This document shows positions 52,293-62,933 of a DNA stretch of 64,000 bases, piece after piece. A model generated the notes under the pieces. The model was not told where the DNA came from and did no database searches. It saw nothing but the letters and a program-made list of their open reading frames with translations. Origin of the DNA: Massilia terrae (GTDB taxonomy: Bacteria; Pseudomonadota; Gammaproteobacteria; Burkholderiales; Burkholderiaceae_D); contig NZ_JANUGU010000001.1 in the NCBI RefSeq assembly GCF_024753145.1, positions 1,240,001 to 1,304,000 on the forward strand. The letters run 5' to 3'. Every line of letters starts with the position of its first letter. The stretch's first letter is position 1. Both the position numbers and the translations under genes were made by a program.

Positions 52293-52471
52293 GATGGGCG
52301 CCCTCGTCGGTGGTCTAGCTGGGATTGATAAATTTGCATAACTCTTAAGTCTGAATTTAGCGTATGCACCATAAAAAATCCAGTTTTGCGCCTAATCAGT
52401 GCGCGCGACTGTGGCGCGCCGATGAATAAATGCTACGATGCCGCCCATTTCCGCACTTAAACGAGTCGATC

Positions 52472-53782
52472 ATGAGCGGTCCACACTACCCCGGCTTCGA
52501 TACCCTCGCGCTGCACGCCGGCGGCGCGCCCGATCCGGCCACCGGCGCGCGCGCCACGCCGATCTATTTCACCACCTCGTTCACCCTGCCCGATTCGGAT
52601 ACCGCCGCCGCCCTGTTCAACATGGAACGCTCCGGCCACGTCTACTCGCGCATCTCGAACCCCACCAACGCGGTGCTGGAAGAACGGATCGCGGCACTGG
52701 AAGGCGGCGTGGCCGGCCTCGCCACCGCCAGCGGCCAGGCCGCGATGCACATCGGCCTGACGACCATCGCCGGCGCCGGCTCGCACATCGTCGCCTCGCG
52801 CGCCCTGTATGGCGGCTCGCACAACCTGCTGGCGTACACGCTCAAGCGCTTCGGCATCGAAACCAGCTTCGTCGATCCGCGCGACCTCGACGCCTGGCGC
52901 GCCGCGATCCGGCCGAACACCAAGCTGCTGTTCGGCGAAACGCTCGGCAATCCGGGCCTGGACGTGCTCGACATCCCGCGCATCGCGGCGCTGGCGCACG
53001 AACACGACCTGCCGCTGATGGTCGATTCGACCTTCACCACGCCCTGGCTGCTGCAGCCGCTCGAACACGGCGCGGACATCGTGTTCCACTCGGCCACCAA
53101 GTTCCTGTGCGGGCACGGCACCGCGATGGGCGGCCTGCTGGTCGACGGCGGCACCTTCGACTGGCAGCGCGCCTACGAGCGCAGCGGCCGCTTCGCCGAA
53201 CTGTGCGAACCGTACGAAGGCTTCCACGGCATGGTGTTCACCGAAGAATCGACCGTCGGCGCCTTCGCCCTGCGCGCCCGCCGCGAGGGCCTGCGCGATT
53301 TCGGCGCCATCATGAGCCCGCACAACGCCTTCGCGATCCTGCAGGGCGTCGAGACGCTCGGACTGCGCATGGAGCGCCACATCGCCAACACGCGCAAGCT
53401 GGTTGCCTGGCTCGCGAGCCAGCCGGCGGTGGAGTCGGTGTCCTATCCCGAACTCGAATCGCACCCCGACCACGCCTTGGCCGCAAAGCTGCTGCCGAAA
53501 GGCGCAGGCTCCGTCTTCACCTTCAACCTCAAGGGCGACCGCGCGGCCGGCCGCCGCTTCGTCGATAGCCTCAAGGTGTTCTCGCACCTGGCCAACGTCG
53601 GCGACGCCAAATCGTTGGTGATCCATCCGGCATCGACCACCCACCTGCGCGTGCCGGTGGACCAGTTGGCCGCCAGCGGCATCGGCGAAGGCACGATGCG
53701 CCTGTCGATCGGCCTGGAAGACCCGGGCGACCTGATCGAAGACCTCGCACGCGCGCTCAAGGCAGCGCAGAAAGGAGCCTGA
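52472..53782 (+). CDS. metY: O-acetylhomoserine (or O-succinylhomoserine) sulfhydrylase
   Basis: The 436-residue Cys/Met-metabolism PLP enzyme makes homocysteine from acylated homoserine and sulfide. PLP binding: SGQAAMHIGL, the DSTF strand, and Schiff-base Lys210 in HSATKFLCGHG. The 430-residue length and the extra segment near 225-260 fit MetY better than the shorter MetZ, though acyl preference cannot be read with certainty. ATG at 52472 begins the family's usual PGFDTLALHAG. The next gene starts one base after its stop. Confidence 0.87.
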   Translation: MSGPHYPGFDTLALHAGGAPDPATGARATPIYFTTSFTLPDSDTAAALFNMERSGHVYSRISNPTNAVLEERIAALEGGVAGLATASGQAAMHIGLTTIAGAGSHIVASRALYGGSHNLLAYTLKRFGIETSFVDPRDLDAWRAAIRPNTKLLFGETLGNPGLDVLDIPRIAALAHEHDLPLMVDSTFTTPWLLQPLEHGADIVFHSATKFLCGHGTAMGGLLVDGGTFDWQRAYERSGRFAELCEPYEGFHGMVFTEESTVGAFALRARREGLRDFGAIMSPHNAFAILQGVETLGLRMERHIANTRKLVAWLASQPAVESVSYPELESHPDHALAAKLLPKGAGSVFTFNLKGDRAAGRRFVDSLKVFSHLANVGDAKSLVIHPASTTHLRVPVDQLAASGIGEGTMRLSIGLEDPGDLIEDLARALKAAQKGA

Positions 53783-53783
53783 G

Positions 53784-54593
53784 ATGCTGTTTCGGGTTCA
53801 GGACAAGGAAGCTTACGCCTACACCGGCGGCAAACCTTTCGACGCGGCGCTGCCCACCATCGTCTTCATCCACGGCGCGCAGAACGACCACTCGGTATGG
53901 GGCCTGCAAAGCCGCTACTTCGCGCACCACGGCTTCGGCGTGCTCGCGGTCGACCTGCCGGGCCACGGCAGGAGCAGCGGCCCGGCGCTGGAATCGGTCG
54001 AGGCGATGGCCGCCTGGGTGCTGGCGCTGCTCGACGCCGCCGGCGTGGAACGCGCCGTGCTGGTGGGGCACAGCATGGGATCGCTGATCGCGCTCGAGGC
54101 CAGCCACCGCGCCCCGGTGCGGGTGCGCGGCCTGGCGCTGCTCGGCACCACCTTCCCGATGAAGGTCTCGGACTCCCTGCTCGAAACCGCGCGCGTGGAC
54201 GAACAAGCCGCGATCGACATGGTGAACATCTGGTCGCACTCGACCATCGCGCACAAGCCCTCGTCACCGGCGCCGGGCTTCTGGGTAATGGGTGGCCTGC
54301 GCCGGCTGATGCAGCGGATGTCGCAGCAGAACCCGGAGCAGCTGTTCTACACCGATTTCGCGGCCTGCAACGCCTACGCCAACGGCCAGGCGGCCGCCGA
54401 AGCGGTGGGCTGCCCGACCCTGTTCGTACTGGGGTCGAAGGACATGATGACCCCCGCGCGATCGGCCAAACTGCTGACGAGCGCGGTCAGGCATGGCAGA
54501 ATCGTCAGCGTGGAGGCCGGGCACGCGATGATGTCCGAGCAGCCGGACGCCGTACTCGATGCGCTGTACGGCTTCGCGAAGGAGATCGAATAG
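53784..54593 (+). CDS. Alpha/beta-fold hydrolase
   Basis: The 269-residue cytoplasmic protein has Ser97 in VGHSMGSLIAL as nucleophile, HGAQNDHS as the oxyanion loop, a likely Asp in LGSKDMMTP and His in EAGHAMMSE. A lid region between about 130 and 190 is typical of hydrolases such as BioH or haloperoxidase-like esterases. It is translationally linked to metY (one-base gap). In many bacteria a hydrolase follows the sulfhydrylase or metX; its role is unknown. Confidence 0.82.
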   Translation: MLFRVQDKEAYAYTGGKPFDAALPTIVFIHGAQNDHSVWGLQSRYFAHHGFGVLAVDLPGHGRSSGPALESVEAMAAWVLALLDAAGVERAVLVGHSMGSLIALEASHRAPVRVRGLALLGTTFPMKVSDSLLETARVDEQAAIDMVNIWSHSTIAHKPSSPAPGFWVMGGLRRLMQRMSQQNPEQLFYTDFAACNAYANGQAAAEAVGCPTLFVLGSKDMMTPARSAKLLTSAVRHGRIVSVEAGHAMMSEQPDAVLDALYGFAKEIE

Positions 54594-54606
54594 CGAGGAG
54601 GCGAAG

Positions 54607-54912
54607 ATGAACGCGCGTTATGGCACGTTTGCGGAGTTCTACCCCTACTACCTGACGCAGCACGCCGACCGCCGCTGCCGCCGCGCGCACTTCATCGGCA
54701 CCTCGTCGGCCATCGCCGGGATCGCGCAGTACATCGACAGTTTGAATCCGTGGTGGCTGCTGGTGGCGGTGGCAACGGGCTACGGCGGGGCGTGGATCGG
54801 GCACTTCATGTTCGAGAAAAACCGGCCGGCCACCTTCGACCAGCCGCTCTACTCCTTTCGCGCGGATTGGGTGATGTACTGGCAGATGCTGACCGGGAAG
54901 TTGACCTGGTAG
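54607..54912 (+). CDS. Mpo1-like (DUF962) membrane protein
   Basis: The 101-residue protein has the DUF962 pattern: FYPYYLTQHADRRCRRAHF, a hydrophobic pair of helices, YGGAWIGHFMFEKNRPATF and FRADWVMYW. The conserved histidines (His19, His28, His66 region) bind iron in yeast Mpo1, a dioxygenase acting on 2-hydroxy fatty acids. A GAGGCGAAG site precedes the ATG, 13 bases after the hydrolase stop. Confidence 0.85.
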   Translation: MNARYGTFAEFYPYYLTQHADRRCRRAHFIGTSSAIAGIAQYIDSLNPWWLLVAVATGYGGAWIGHFMFEKNRPATFDQPLYSFRADWVMYWQMLTGKLTW

Positions 54913-54952
54913 CGTCCAGCGCGACCTCTTGCGAGCGACCGATCAAGAGTTA

Positions 54953-54983
54953 CCGTCGTTGCCGCGAAGGCGGGAACGACGAT
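54953..54983. repeat. REP-like palindrome G (one mismatch)
   Basis: GTCGTTGCCGC (54955-54965) and GCGGGAACGAC (54970-54980) pair with a single mismatch around a GAAG loop. It lies between convergent genes and belongs to the A/C/D family. Confidence 0.75.
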
Positions 54984-55005
54984 AGAATCTGAGCGAGCGA
55001 TTCGC

Positions 55006-57062
<2,057 letters not shown>

Positions 57063-57063
<1 letters not shown>

Positions 57064-57461
57064 TGGAAACCCAAAAGTTCTTTCACGCCGGCGCCATCGG
57101 CAGCCTCGTGGTGCTGATCGGCTGGCTCGTCGCATGGGAAGTGCTGGTCGCTCCCCTCCACCCGGGCGGCTCCCTGCTTGCCCTCAAGGTACTGCCCTTG
57201 TTCATTCCCCTGCGCGGCGTGCTCAAGCGCGAGCTGTACACCCTGCAGTGGTCGTCGATGGTGATCCTGCTGTACTTTACCGAAGGCGTGGTGCGGGCCT
57301 GGGCCGACCAGTCCACCCCGTCGCGCATCATGGCCGGCGGCGAAGTGCTGCTGTCGGTGCTGTATTACGCTTGCGCCCTGCTGTTCCTGCGGCCCTACAA
57401 ACAGAAGGCCAAACGCCTCGCCAAGGAGCTGCTGGACAAAGTCAAGGTCTCGCATGACTGA
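57063..57461 (+). CDS. DUF2069 membrane protein
   Basis: The 132-residue protein has four hydrophobic helices, with LPLFIPLRGVLKRELYTLQW and LLYFTEGVVRA typical of DUF2069, and a Lys-rich cytoplasmic tail. DUF2069 genes commonly follow wrbA in betaproteobacteria and gammaproteobacteria. No activity is known. Start and stop both overlap neighbours (TGATG with wrbA; eight bases with the FAD enzyme). Confidence 0.88.
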
Positions 57462-58863
57462 CGTTTTCCTCGATTCCTGCCGCAACATCATTGGCGGCCG
57501 CCACGTCCTGACCGCCGCCGCCGACAAGGCGCCCTACCTGACCGACTGGCGTGGCCGCTTTACCGGCAAGGCGCGCGCCGTGCTGCGGCCGGCCAACACG
57601 GCCGAGGTCGCGCGACTGGTGCAAGCCTGCGCCGAACACAGGGTTCCGCTGGTGCCGCAAGGTGGCAAGACCGGACTGGTGCTGGGCAGCGTGCCCGACG
57701 ACAGCGGGCTGGAAGTGATCCTCTCGCTGGGCAGGCTCAACCGCATCTCCGATATCGACACCGGCAACCGCACCATGCTCGTGCAGGCCGGCTGCGTGTT
57801 GCAGCAGATCCAGCAGGCCGCGGCCGCCGAAGGCATGCTGTTTCCCCTGTCGCTCGCCGCCGAAGGCAGTTGCACCATCGGCGGCAATCTGTCGACCAAC
57901 GCCGGCGGGACCGCGGTCCTTCGCTACGGCAATGCCCGCGAACTGTGCCTGGGCCTCGAGGTCGTGACTGCGCAAGGCGAAATCTGGAATGGCCTGCGCG
58001 GCCTGCGCAAGGACAACACCGGCTACGACTTGCGCGACCTGTTCATTGGCGCCGAAGGCACGCTGGGCGTGATCACCGCTGCCGTGCTCAAGCTGTACCC
58101 GATGCCGCGGGCCTCGATCACCGCGCTGCTGGCGCTGGACAATCCATGGCAGGCGCTGAGCTTGCTCAGCCTCATGCAGGACCACGTCGGCGCCAGCCTG
58201 ACGGCTTTCGAGCTGATGTCGGACTTTTGCCTGCGCCTGGTCGCGCACCATTTTCCGCAACTGCCGAAACCGTTCGCGACGGCGCACCCGCAGTACGTGC
58301 TGCTGGAGGTGTCCAGCGCCGAGTCCGAACAGCATGCCGTCGCCCTGCTGGAAATGGCGATCGCCGACGCCATCGAGCGCGGTCATGCGGACGACGCCGT
58401 GGTGGCGACCTCGATGGCACAATCGGCCGGCTTGTGGCAGATCCGCGAACATATTTCCCTCGCGCAGTCCGCCGCAGGAAAGAACATCAAGCACGACATT
58501 TCCCTGCCGATCTCGAACATCCCCGAATTCATCGAGAAGACGGACGATGATTTGCTGGAGGCTTTTCCCGGCTGCCAAGTGGTGTGCTTCGGCCATGTGG
58601 GCGACGGCAACCTGCACTACAACGTGGCGCCCGCCGACGGCGCATCGCACGACGCCTTCCTGGCCCACCAGCCGGCCATCAACCGCATCGTGCACGACAA
58701 CGCCCATGCTTTCGGTGGATCCATTTCCGCGGAACACGGCATCGGCGCCCTCAAGCGTGGCGAACTGAGCCGATACAAATCGCCCGTCGAGCTGAACATG
58801 ATGCGTGCCATCAAAACCGCCCTCGACCCGCTCGGCATTATGAACCCTGGCAAAATTCTTTGA
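57454..58863 (+). CDS. FAD-linked D-2-hydroxyacid dehydrogenase (D-2-hydroxyglutarate/D-lactate type)
   Basis: The 469-residue protein has an N-terminal FAD-binding type 4 domain with VPQGGKTGLVLGSV and GSCTIGGNLSTNAGGTAVLRYG split across the isoalloxazine site, and a C-terminal FAD-oxidase domain with metal-site motif FGHVGDGNLHYN and SAEHGIG. It oxidises a D-2-hydroxyacid to the keto acid, passing electrons to an acceptor. Substrate could be D-2-hydroxyglutarate, D-lactate or glycolate; the GlcE/GlcF partners are absent, favouring D2HGDH- or Dld2-like enzymes. Confidence 0.85.
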   Translation: MTDVFLDSCRNIIGGRHVLTAAADKAPYLTDWRGRFTGKARAVLRPANTAEVARLVQACAEHRVPLVPQGGKTGLVLGSVPDDSGLEVILSLGRLNRISDIDTGNRTMLVQAGCVLQQIQQAAAAEGMLFPLSLAAEGSCTIGGNLSTNAGGTAVLRYGNARELCLGLEVVTAQGEIWNGLRGLRKDNTGYDLRDLFIGAEGTLGVITAAVLKLYPMPRASITALLALDNPWQALSLLSLMQDHVGASLTAFELMSDFCLRLVAHHFPQLPKPFATAHPQYVLLEVSSAESEQHAVALLEMAIADAIERGHADDAVVATSMAQSAGLWQIREHISLAQSAAGKNIKHDISLPISNIPEFIEKTDDDLLEAFPGCQVVCFGHVGDGNLHYNVAPADGASHDAFLAHQPAINRIVHDNAHAFGGSISAEHGIGALKRGELSRYKSPVELNMMRAIKTALDPLGIMNPGKIL

Positions 58864-58877
58864 CCCAGGAGGCGAGC

Positions 58878-59324
58878 ATGGTGCGAACCATTCTGCTGGC
58901 GGCCGCTTGCGCGCAGGCCCAGCCGGCGCTGGCGCAAGCGATTTTCAAATGTACCGAACACGGCAAGACCGAGTACCGCGACCGGCCCTGCGCCGACGGG
59001 GTGCAGTTGCAGGCGCCGCCAGCGCCCGCAGTCGCACCGGCGCCGCCCCGCGGCGACCGCGAGATGCTGCTTGAGATGGAAAAGCTGAGACTCACACAAG
59101 AGCTGCGCGCCGAACGCCAACGCACGACGGCCGCGCGCGAAGCCCGTGCCCAGGCCCGCGAGCAGCGCGCCGAGGACGCCCAGCGCAAGCGCTGCGCCAA
59201 GCTGCGTCTGAAACAGAAATGGTCGTCCGAGGACCGCGCCCGCCTCACCGGCGCAGCGGCCAGCGGCGCCGAGCGCAAGGCACGGCGCGATGCCGAGACC
59301 CTGGCGGTGGAATGTCCGGCCTGA
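58878..59324 (+). CDS. DUF4124 domain exported protein
   Basis: The 148-residue protein has a short signal peptide (first 20 residues, ending ALAQA) and then the DUF4124 core IFKCTEHGKTEYRDRPC, with its conserved Cys pair (about 25 and 38). The rest is a long charged helix rich in Arg, Ala and Gln. AGGAGG precedes the ATG, 14 bases after the FAD enzyme. It overlaps the FtsX-type permease gene by 13 bases. DUF4124 proteins are common in betaproteobacteria and lack assigned function. Confidence 0.8.
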   Translation: MVRTILLAAACAQAQPALAQAIFKCTEHGKTEYRDRPCADGVQLQAPPAPAVAPAPPRGDREMLLEMEKLRLTQELRAERQRTTAAREARAQAREQRAEDAQRKRCAKLRLKQKWSSEDRARLTGAAASGAERKARRDAETLAVECPA

Positions 59325-61858
59325 GGCTGCTTTCCCGCTGGCTGCTGCTGGGCGAATGGCGCGCCCACCCGGTGCGCGCGCTGCTGGCGATCGCGGCCAT
59401 CGCCGTCGGCGTGGCAATGGGCTACGCCATTCACCTGATCAATGCGGCCGCGTTCAACGAATTCTCGGCGGCGGTCAAGAGCCTGGCCGGGCAAGCGGAT
59501 TTGCAGGTGGCCGGGCGCGAGGCGCTGTTTGACGAAGCCATCTACCCGACGCTCGCGACGCACATCGGCGTGGCGGTCGCATCGCCCGTGCTCGAAGTCG
59601 ACGCCGCGGTGCCGGGCGCACGCGGCGCGCTGAAGATCGTCGGCCTCGACGCCCTGCGCGCCGGCTTCGTCGAACCTGGTCTCGTCGGCAAGTCGTCATC
59701 GGAGCACCACGCCGACGTGCTGGCGGACGACGCCATCTTCCTGTCGCCGGCGGCCCAGTCCTGGCTGGGCGTGCGCGACGGCGGCACGCTGACCGTCCGC
59801 AGCGGCACCGGCGACTTGCGCCTGCGCGTGGCCGGCTCCGTGCAGGCACGCGCCGGGCAGCGCCTTGGGGTCATGGACATCGGCGCGGCCCAGTGGCGCT
59901 TCCATCGTCTGGGCAAGCTGTCGCGCATCGACCTCAAGCTGAGCGATGGCGTCAACCGCGCCGCCTTCGAACGGGCGCTTTCGTCCGCGCTGGAGAGGTC
60001 TTATCCCGGCCGTTTTCGCGTCGGCCAGCCCAACGACGAACAGCAGCAAAGCCGCACCAGCAATATGAGTCGCGCCTATCGCGTCAACCTGACCGTGCTG
60101 GCGCTGGTTGCGCTGTTCACCGGCGCCTTCCTCGTGTTCTCGACCCAGGCGCTGTCGGTGCTGCGGCGGCGCAGCCAGTTCGCGCTGCTGCGCGTGCTGG
60201 GCCTGGAACGCCGCGCCCTGCTGCGCCAGATCCTGGTCGAAGGCGCGGGCCTCGGCATCCTCGGCTCGCTGCTCGGCATCGGCGCCGGCTACGCGCTGGC
60301 CGCGTTGGCGCTGCATTACTTCGGCGGCGATCTCGGCGCAGGCTACTTCCCCGGCGTGCACCCGGAAGTCGCGTTCGCGCCCGGGGCCGCACTGGCCTTC
60401 TTCACGCTGGGGCTCGCCGTGGCGCTGCTCGGCTGCCTCGCGCCGGCACTCGAGGCGGCGCGCGCCCGGCCCGCCGTCGCCCTCAAGTCCGGCAACGACG
60501 AGGCGCCGCTGGCCCGGCTGTCGCGGGTCTGGCCGGCACTGATCTGCCTTGCGCTCGGCGCCGCGTTCGCGTTCGCGCCGCCGGTGATGGGCCTTCCGCT
60601 GTTCGGCTACTTCGCCATCGCGCTGCTGCTCATCGGCGGCATCGGGCTGATGCCGCGCCTCGCCGCGACCGTCTTCCGCGTGCTGGACCGGGCGCTCCAA
60701 AAGCGCCACGCGAAGCCGCCCGTGCTGACGCTCGCGCTGGCGCGGCTGGCCAACGCGCCGGGACAGGCCTCGATCGCGCTGGGCGGCGTGCTCGCCAGCT
60801 TCAGCCTGATGGTCGCGATGGGGATCATGGTCTCCAGCTTCCGCGTGTCGGTCGACGACTGGATGCTGCACATCCTGCCGGCGGACCTGTACGTGCGGAC
60901 CGCCCGTGTCGGCAACACGGGCGCGCTGTCGGCGTCAGACCAGCAGGCGCTGGCCAGTGTGCCGGGCGCCGCGCGCATCCAATTCCTGCGTACACGTCCG
61001 CTGTCGCTGCGGGCCGACCGCGCCGACGTCACCCTGATCGCGCGCGACATCGACCGGCGGGAACCGGGCAAGCTGCTGGCCCTGATCGGCCCCGAGTTGC
61101 CGGTGCCGGCGGGTGAACGGCCGGTCTGGATCTCCGAGGCGATGCAGGACCTGTACCGCGTGCAGCCCGGTTCGCACCTGACGCTGCCGCTGGGCGGCGC
61201 GCCGCGCCAGTTCTATGTCGCCGGCGTCTGGCGCGATTACGCGAGCCAGGCCGGATCGCTGGTGATCACGCTGGCCGATTACCGCGCGCTCACGGGCGAT
61301 ACCGAGGTCTCCGATGCGGCCTTGTGGGCCGCGCCCGGCGCCAGCGCCGACCAGCTGGCGCAGGCGATCCGCAAGCTGCCGTTCGGTCCCGGACTCACGC
61401 TCGCGCAGCCCGGCGAGATCCGCGCCGTCAGCCTGCAGATTTTCGACCGCAGCTTCGCCGTCACCTATCTGCTGGAAGCGATCGCCATTGCCATCGGCCT
61501 GTCCGGCGTCGCCGCCACCTTTTCGGCGCAGACGCTGGCGCGCGCCAGGGAATTCGGCATGCTGCGCCACGTCGGCGTCACGCGCGGGCAGGTGCTGCGT
61601 ATCCTCGCCTTCGAAGGCGGTTTCCTCACCTCGCTCGGCGTAGCCTGCGGCTTCGCGCTGGGACTCGTGATCAGCCTGATCCTCGTTTTCGTCGTCAACC
61701 CGCAGTCCTTCCACTGGACCATGCAGCTGCACCTGCCGTGGCCCTTGCTCGCGACCGTGGCCACCGTGCTGGTGATCGCGTCCGTGCTCACCGCGCTCGC
61801 GTCGGGACGCTACGCGCTGTCCGGCGGCCCGGTGCGCGCCGTCAGGGAGGACTGGTGA
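59312..61858 (+). CDS. FtsX-family ABC transporter permease (AttF/AttG-like)
   Basis: The 848-residue protein has an N-terminal membrane helix followed by a periplasmic MacB-like domain. Two FtsX units each end in three or four helices: one around QALSVLRRRSQFALLRVLGL (mid-protein) and one around ARAREFGMLRHVGVTRGQVL (C-terminal). Such double-FtsX permeases pair with a cytoplasmic ATPase, as in LolCDE or AttEFG. No ATP-binding gene adjoins it; the position where one would be expected holds the DUF4124 gene. The AttH-like lipocalin gene overlaps its end by four bases. Confidence 0.85.
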   Translation: MSGLRLLSRWLLLGEWRAHPVRALLAIAAIAVGVAMGYAIHLINAAAFNEFSAAVKSLAGQADLQVAGREALFDEAIYPTLATHIGVAVASPVLEVDAAVPGARGALKIVGLDALRAGFVEPGLVGKSSSEHHADVLADDAIFLSPAAQSWLGVRDGGTLTVRSGTGDLRLRVAGSVQARAGQRLGVMDIGAAQWRFHRLGKLSRIDLKLSDGVNRAAFERALSSALERSYPGRFRVGQPNDEQQQSRTSNMSRAYRVNLTVLALVALFTGAFLVFSTQALSVLRRRSQFALLRVLGLERRALLRQILVEGAGLGILGSLLGIGAGYALAALALHYFGGDLGAGYFPGVHPEVAFAPGAALAFFTLGLAVALLGCLAPALEAARARPAVALKSGNDEAPLARLSRVWPALICLALGAAFAFAPPVMGLPLFGYFAIALLLIGGIGLMPRLAATVFRVLDRALQKRHAKPPVLTLALARLANAPGQASIALGGVLASFSLMVAMGIMVSSFRVSVDDWMLHILPADLYVRTARVGNTGALSASDQQALASVPGAARIQFLRTRPLSLRADRADVTLIARDIDRREPGKLLALIGPELPVPAGERPVWISEAMQDLYRVQPGSHLTLPLGGAPRQFYVAGVWRDYASQAGSLVITLADYRALTGDTEVSDAALWAAPGASADQLAQAIRKLPFGPGLTLAQPGEIRAVSLQIFDRSFAVTYLLEAIAIAIGLSGVAATFSAQTLARAREFGMLRHVGVTRGQVLRILAFEGGFLTSLGVACGFALGLVISLILVFVVNPQSFHWTMQLHLPWPLLATVATVLVIASVLTALASGRYALSGGPVRAVREDW

Positions 61859-62925
61859 AGCGCCTGCTGCTGATTTTCCTCACGCTGTTCGCGCTGGCGG
61901 CGCACGCCGCACCACCGGCGTTTTCGCCCGTGCTGCCCGGCCGCGCCCTCGCTTTCCCCGCCGACTTCGGCGCGCACCCGGCCTTCCGTACCGAGTGGTG
62001 GTACGTCACCGGCTGGCTGCGCACGGCCGAGGGCAAGCCGCTCGGCTTCCAGGTCACTTTCTTCCGCAGCCGCCTCGAAAACGACGACGCCAATCCTAGC
62101 GCCTTCGCCGCCAAACAAGTGGTGATCGGCCACGCCGCGCTGTCCGATCCCGCCGTCGGCCATCTGCTGCACGACGAGCGCAATGCGCGCGAAGGCTTCG
62201 GGCTGGCCTGGGCGCGCGAAGGCGACACCGACATCAAGCTCGACGACTGGCGCATGCTGCGCGCGGCCGACGGCAGCTACCAGGTGACGGTGCGCGCCCG
62301 CGAGCTGTCCTTCGAGCTGCGCCTCGAGCCCACCCAGCCGCCCCTGCTGGAAGGCGAGGCCGGCTTCTCGCAAAAAGGACCGTCGCCGCGCAACGCCAGC
62401 TATTACTACAGCCAGCCGCAGCTCAAGGTGAGCGGGACCGCGGCCCACACCGGCGCCAAGGCGGCTTCGGTCACCGGCAGCGCATGGCTGGACCACGAAT
62501 GGTCGAGCGAAGCGCTGCAGCCGGATGCGTCGGGATGGGACTGGCTGGGCGCGAATCTCGACGATGGATCGGCGCTGATGGCCTTCCAAATCCGCTCCAG
62601 GCAAGGTGGTACACTGTGGGCGCACGCGACAGTGCGCGACTCGGCCGGCAAGATGCGTCAATACGCGCCGGATCAAGTCAGGTTTTCGCCGCGCTCGCAC
62701 TGGCAGTCGCCGCGTACCGGCGGCGTCTATCCGGTGTCCACCGACCTCGCGCTGGGCGAGTCTCGCTGGCAGGTCCGTCCGCTGCAGCCCGACCAGGAAC
62801 TGGACTCGCGCCGCTCGACCGGCGCGGTGTACTGGGAAGGCGCCGTCAGCATCGCACGCGACGGCAAACCCGCCGGCCACGGCTACCTTGAACTGACAGG
62901 CTACGTCGCACCGCTCAAACTCTGA
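61855..62925 (+). CDS. AttH/CrtC-like lipocalin-domain protein
   Basis: The 356-residue protein starts at GTG (61855), overlapping the permease stop, with AGGGAGG just upstream. A signal peptide covers the first 20 residues (ending AAHA). The body is the hydroxyneurosporene-synthase/AttH double lipocalin fold, with FRTEWWYVTGWL, GHAALSD and WLDHEWSSEAL motifs; the family is named carotenoid 1,2-hydratase or AttH. No carotenoid genes are present, so a lipid- or hydrophobe-handling role with the FtsX permease is more likely. Confidence 0.87.
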   Translation: MKRLLLIFLTLFALAAHAAPPAFSPVLPGRALAFPADFGAHPAFRTEWWYVTGWLRTAEGKPLGFQVTFFRSRLENDDANPSAFAAKQVVIGHAALSDPAVGHLLHDERNAREGFGLAWAREGDTDIKLDDWRMLRAADGSYQVTVRARELSFELRLEPTQPPLLEGEAGFSQKGPSPRNASYYYSQPQLKVSGTAAHTGAKAASVTGSAWLDHEWSSEALQPDASGWDWLGANLDDGSALMAFQIRSRQGGTLWAHATVRDSAGKMRQYAPDQVRFSPRSHWQSPRTGGVYPVSTDLALGESRWQVRPLQPDQELDSRRSTGAVYWEGAVSIARDGKPAGHGYLELTGYVAPLKL

Positions 62926-62933
62926 ACCGAACA

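Noticed and set aside
53897..54610. A 237-codon frame overlapping the alpha/beta hydrolase in another phase
   Set aside because: Arg/Ala/Gly-rich shadow with no motifs; the hydrolase frame has a complete catalytic triad.
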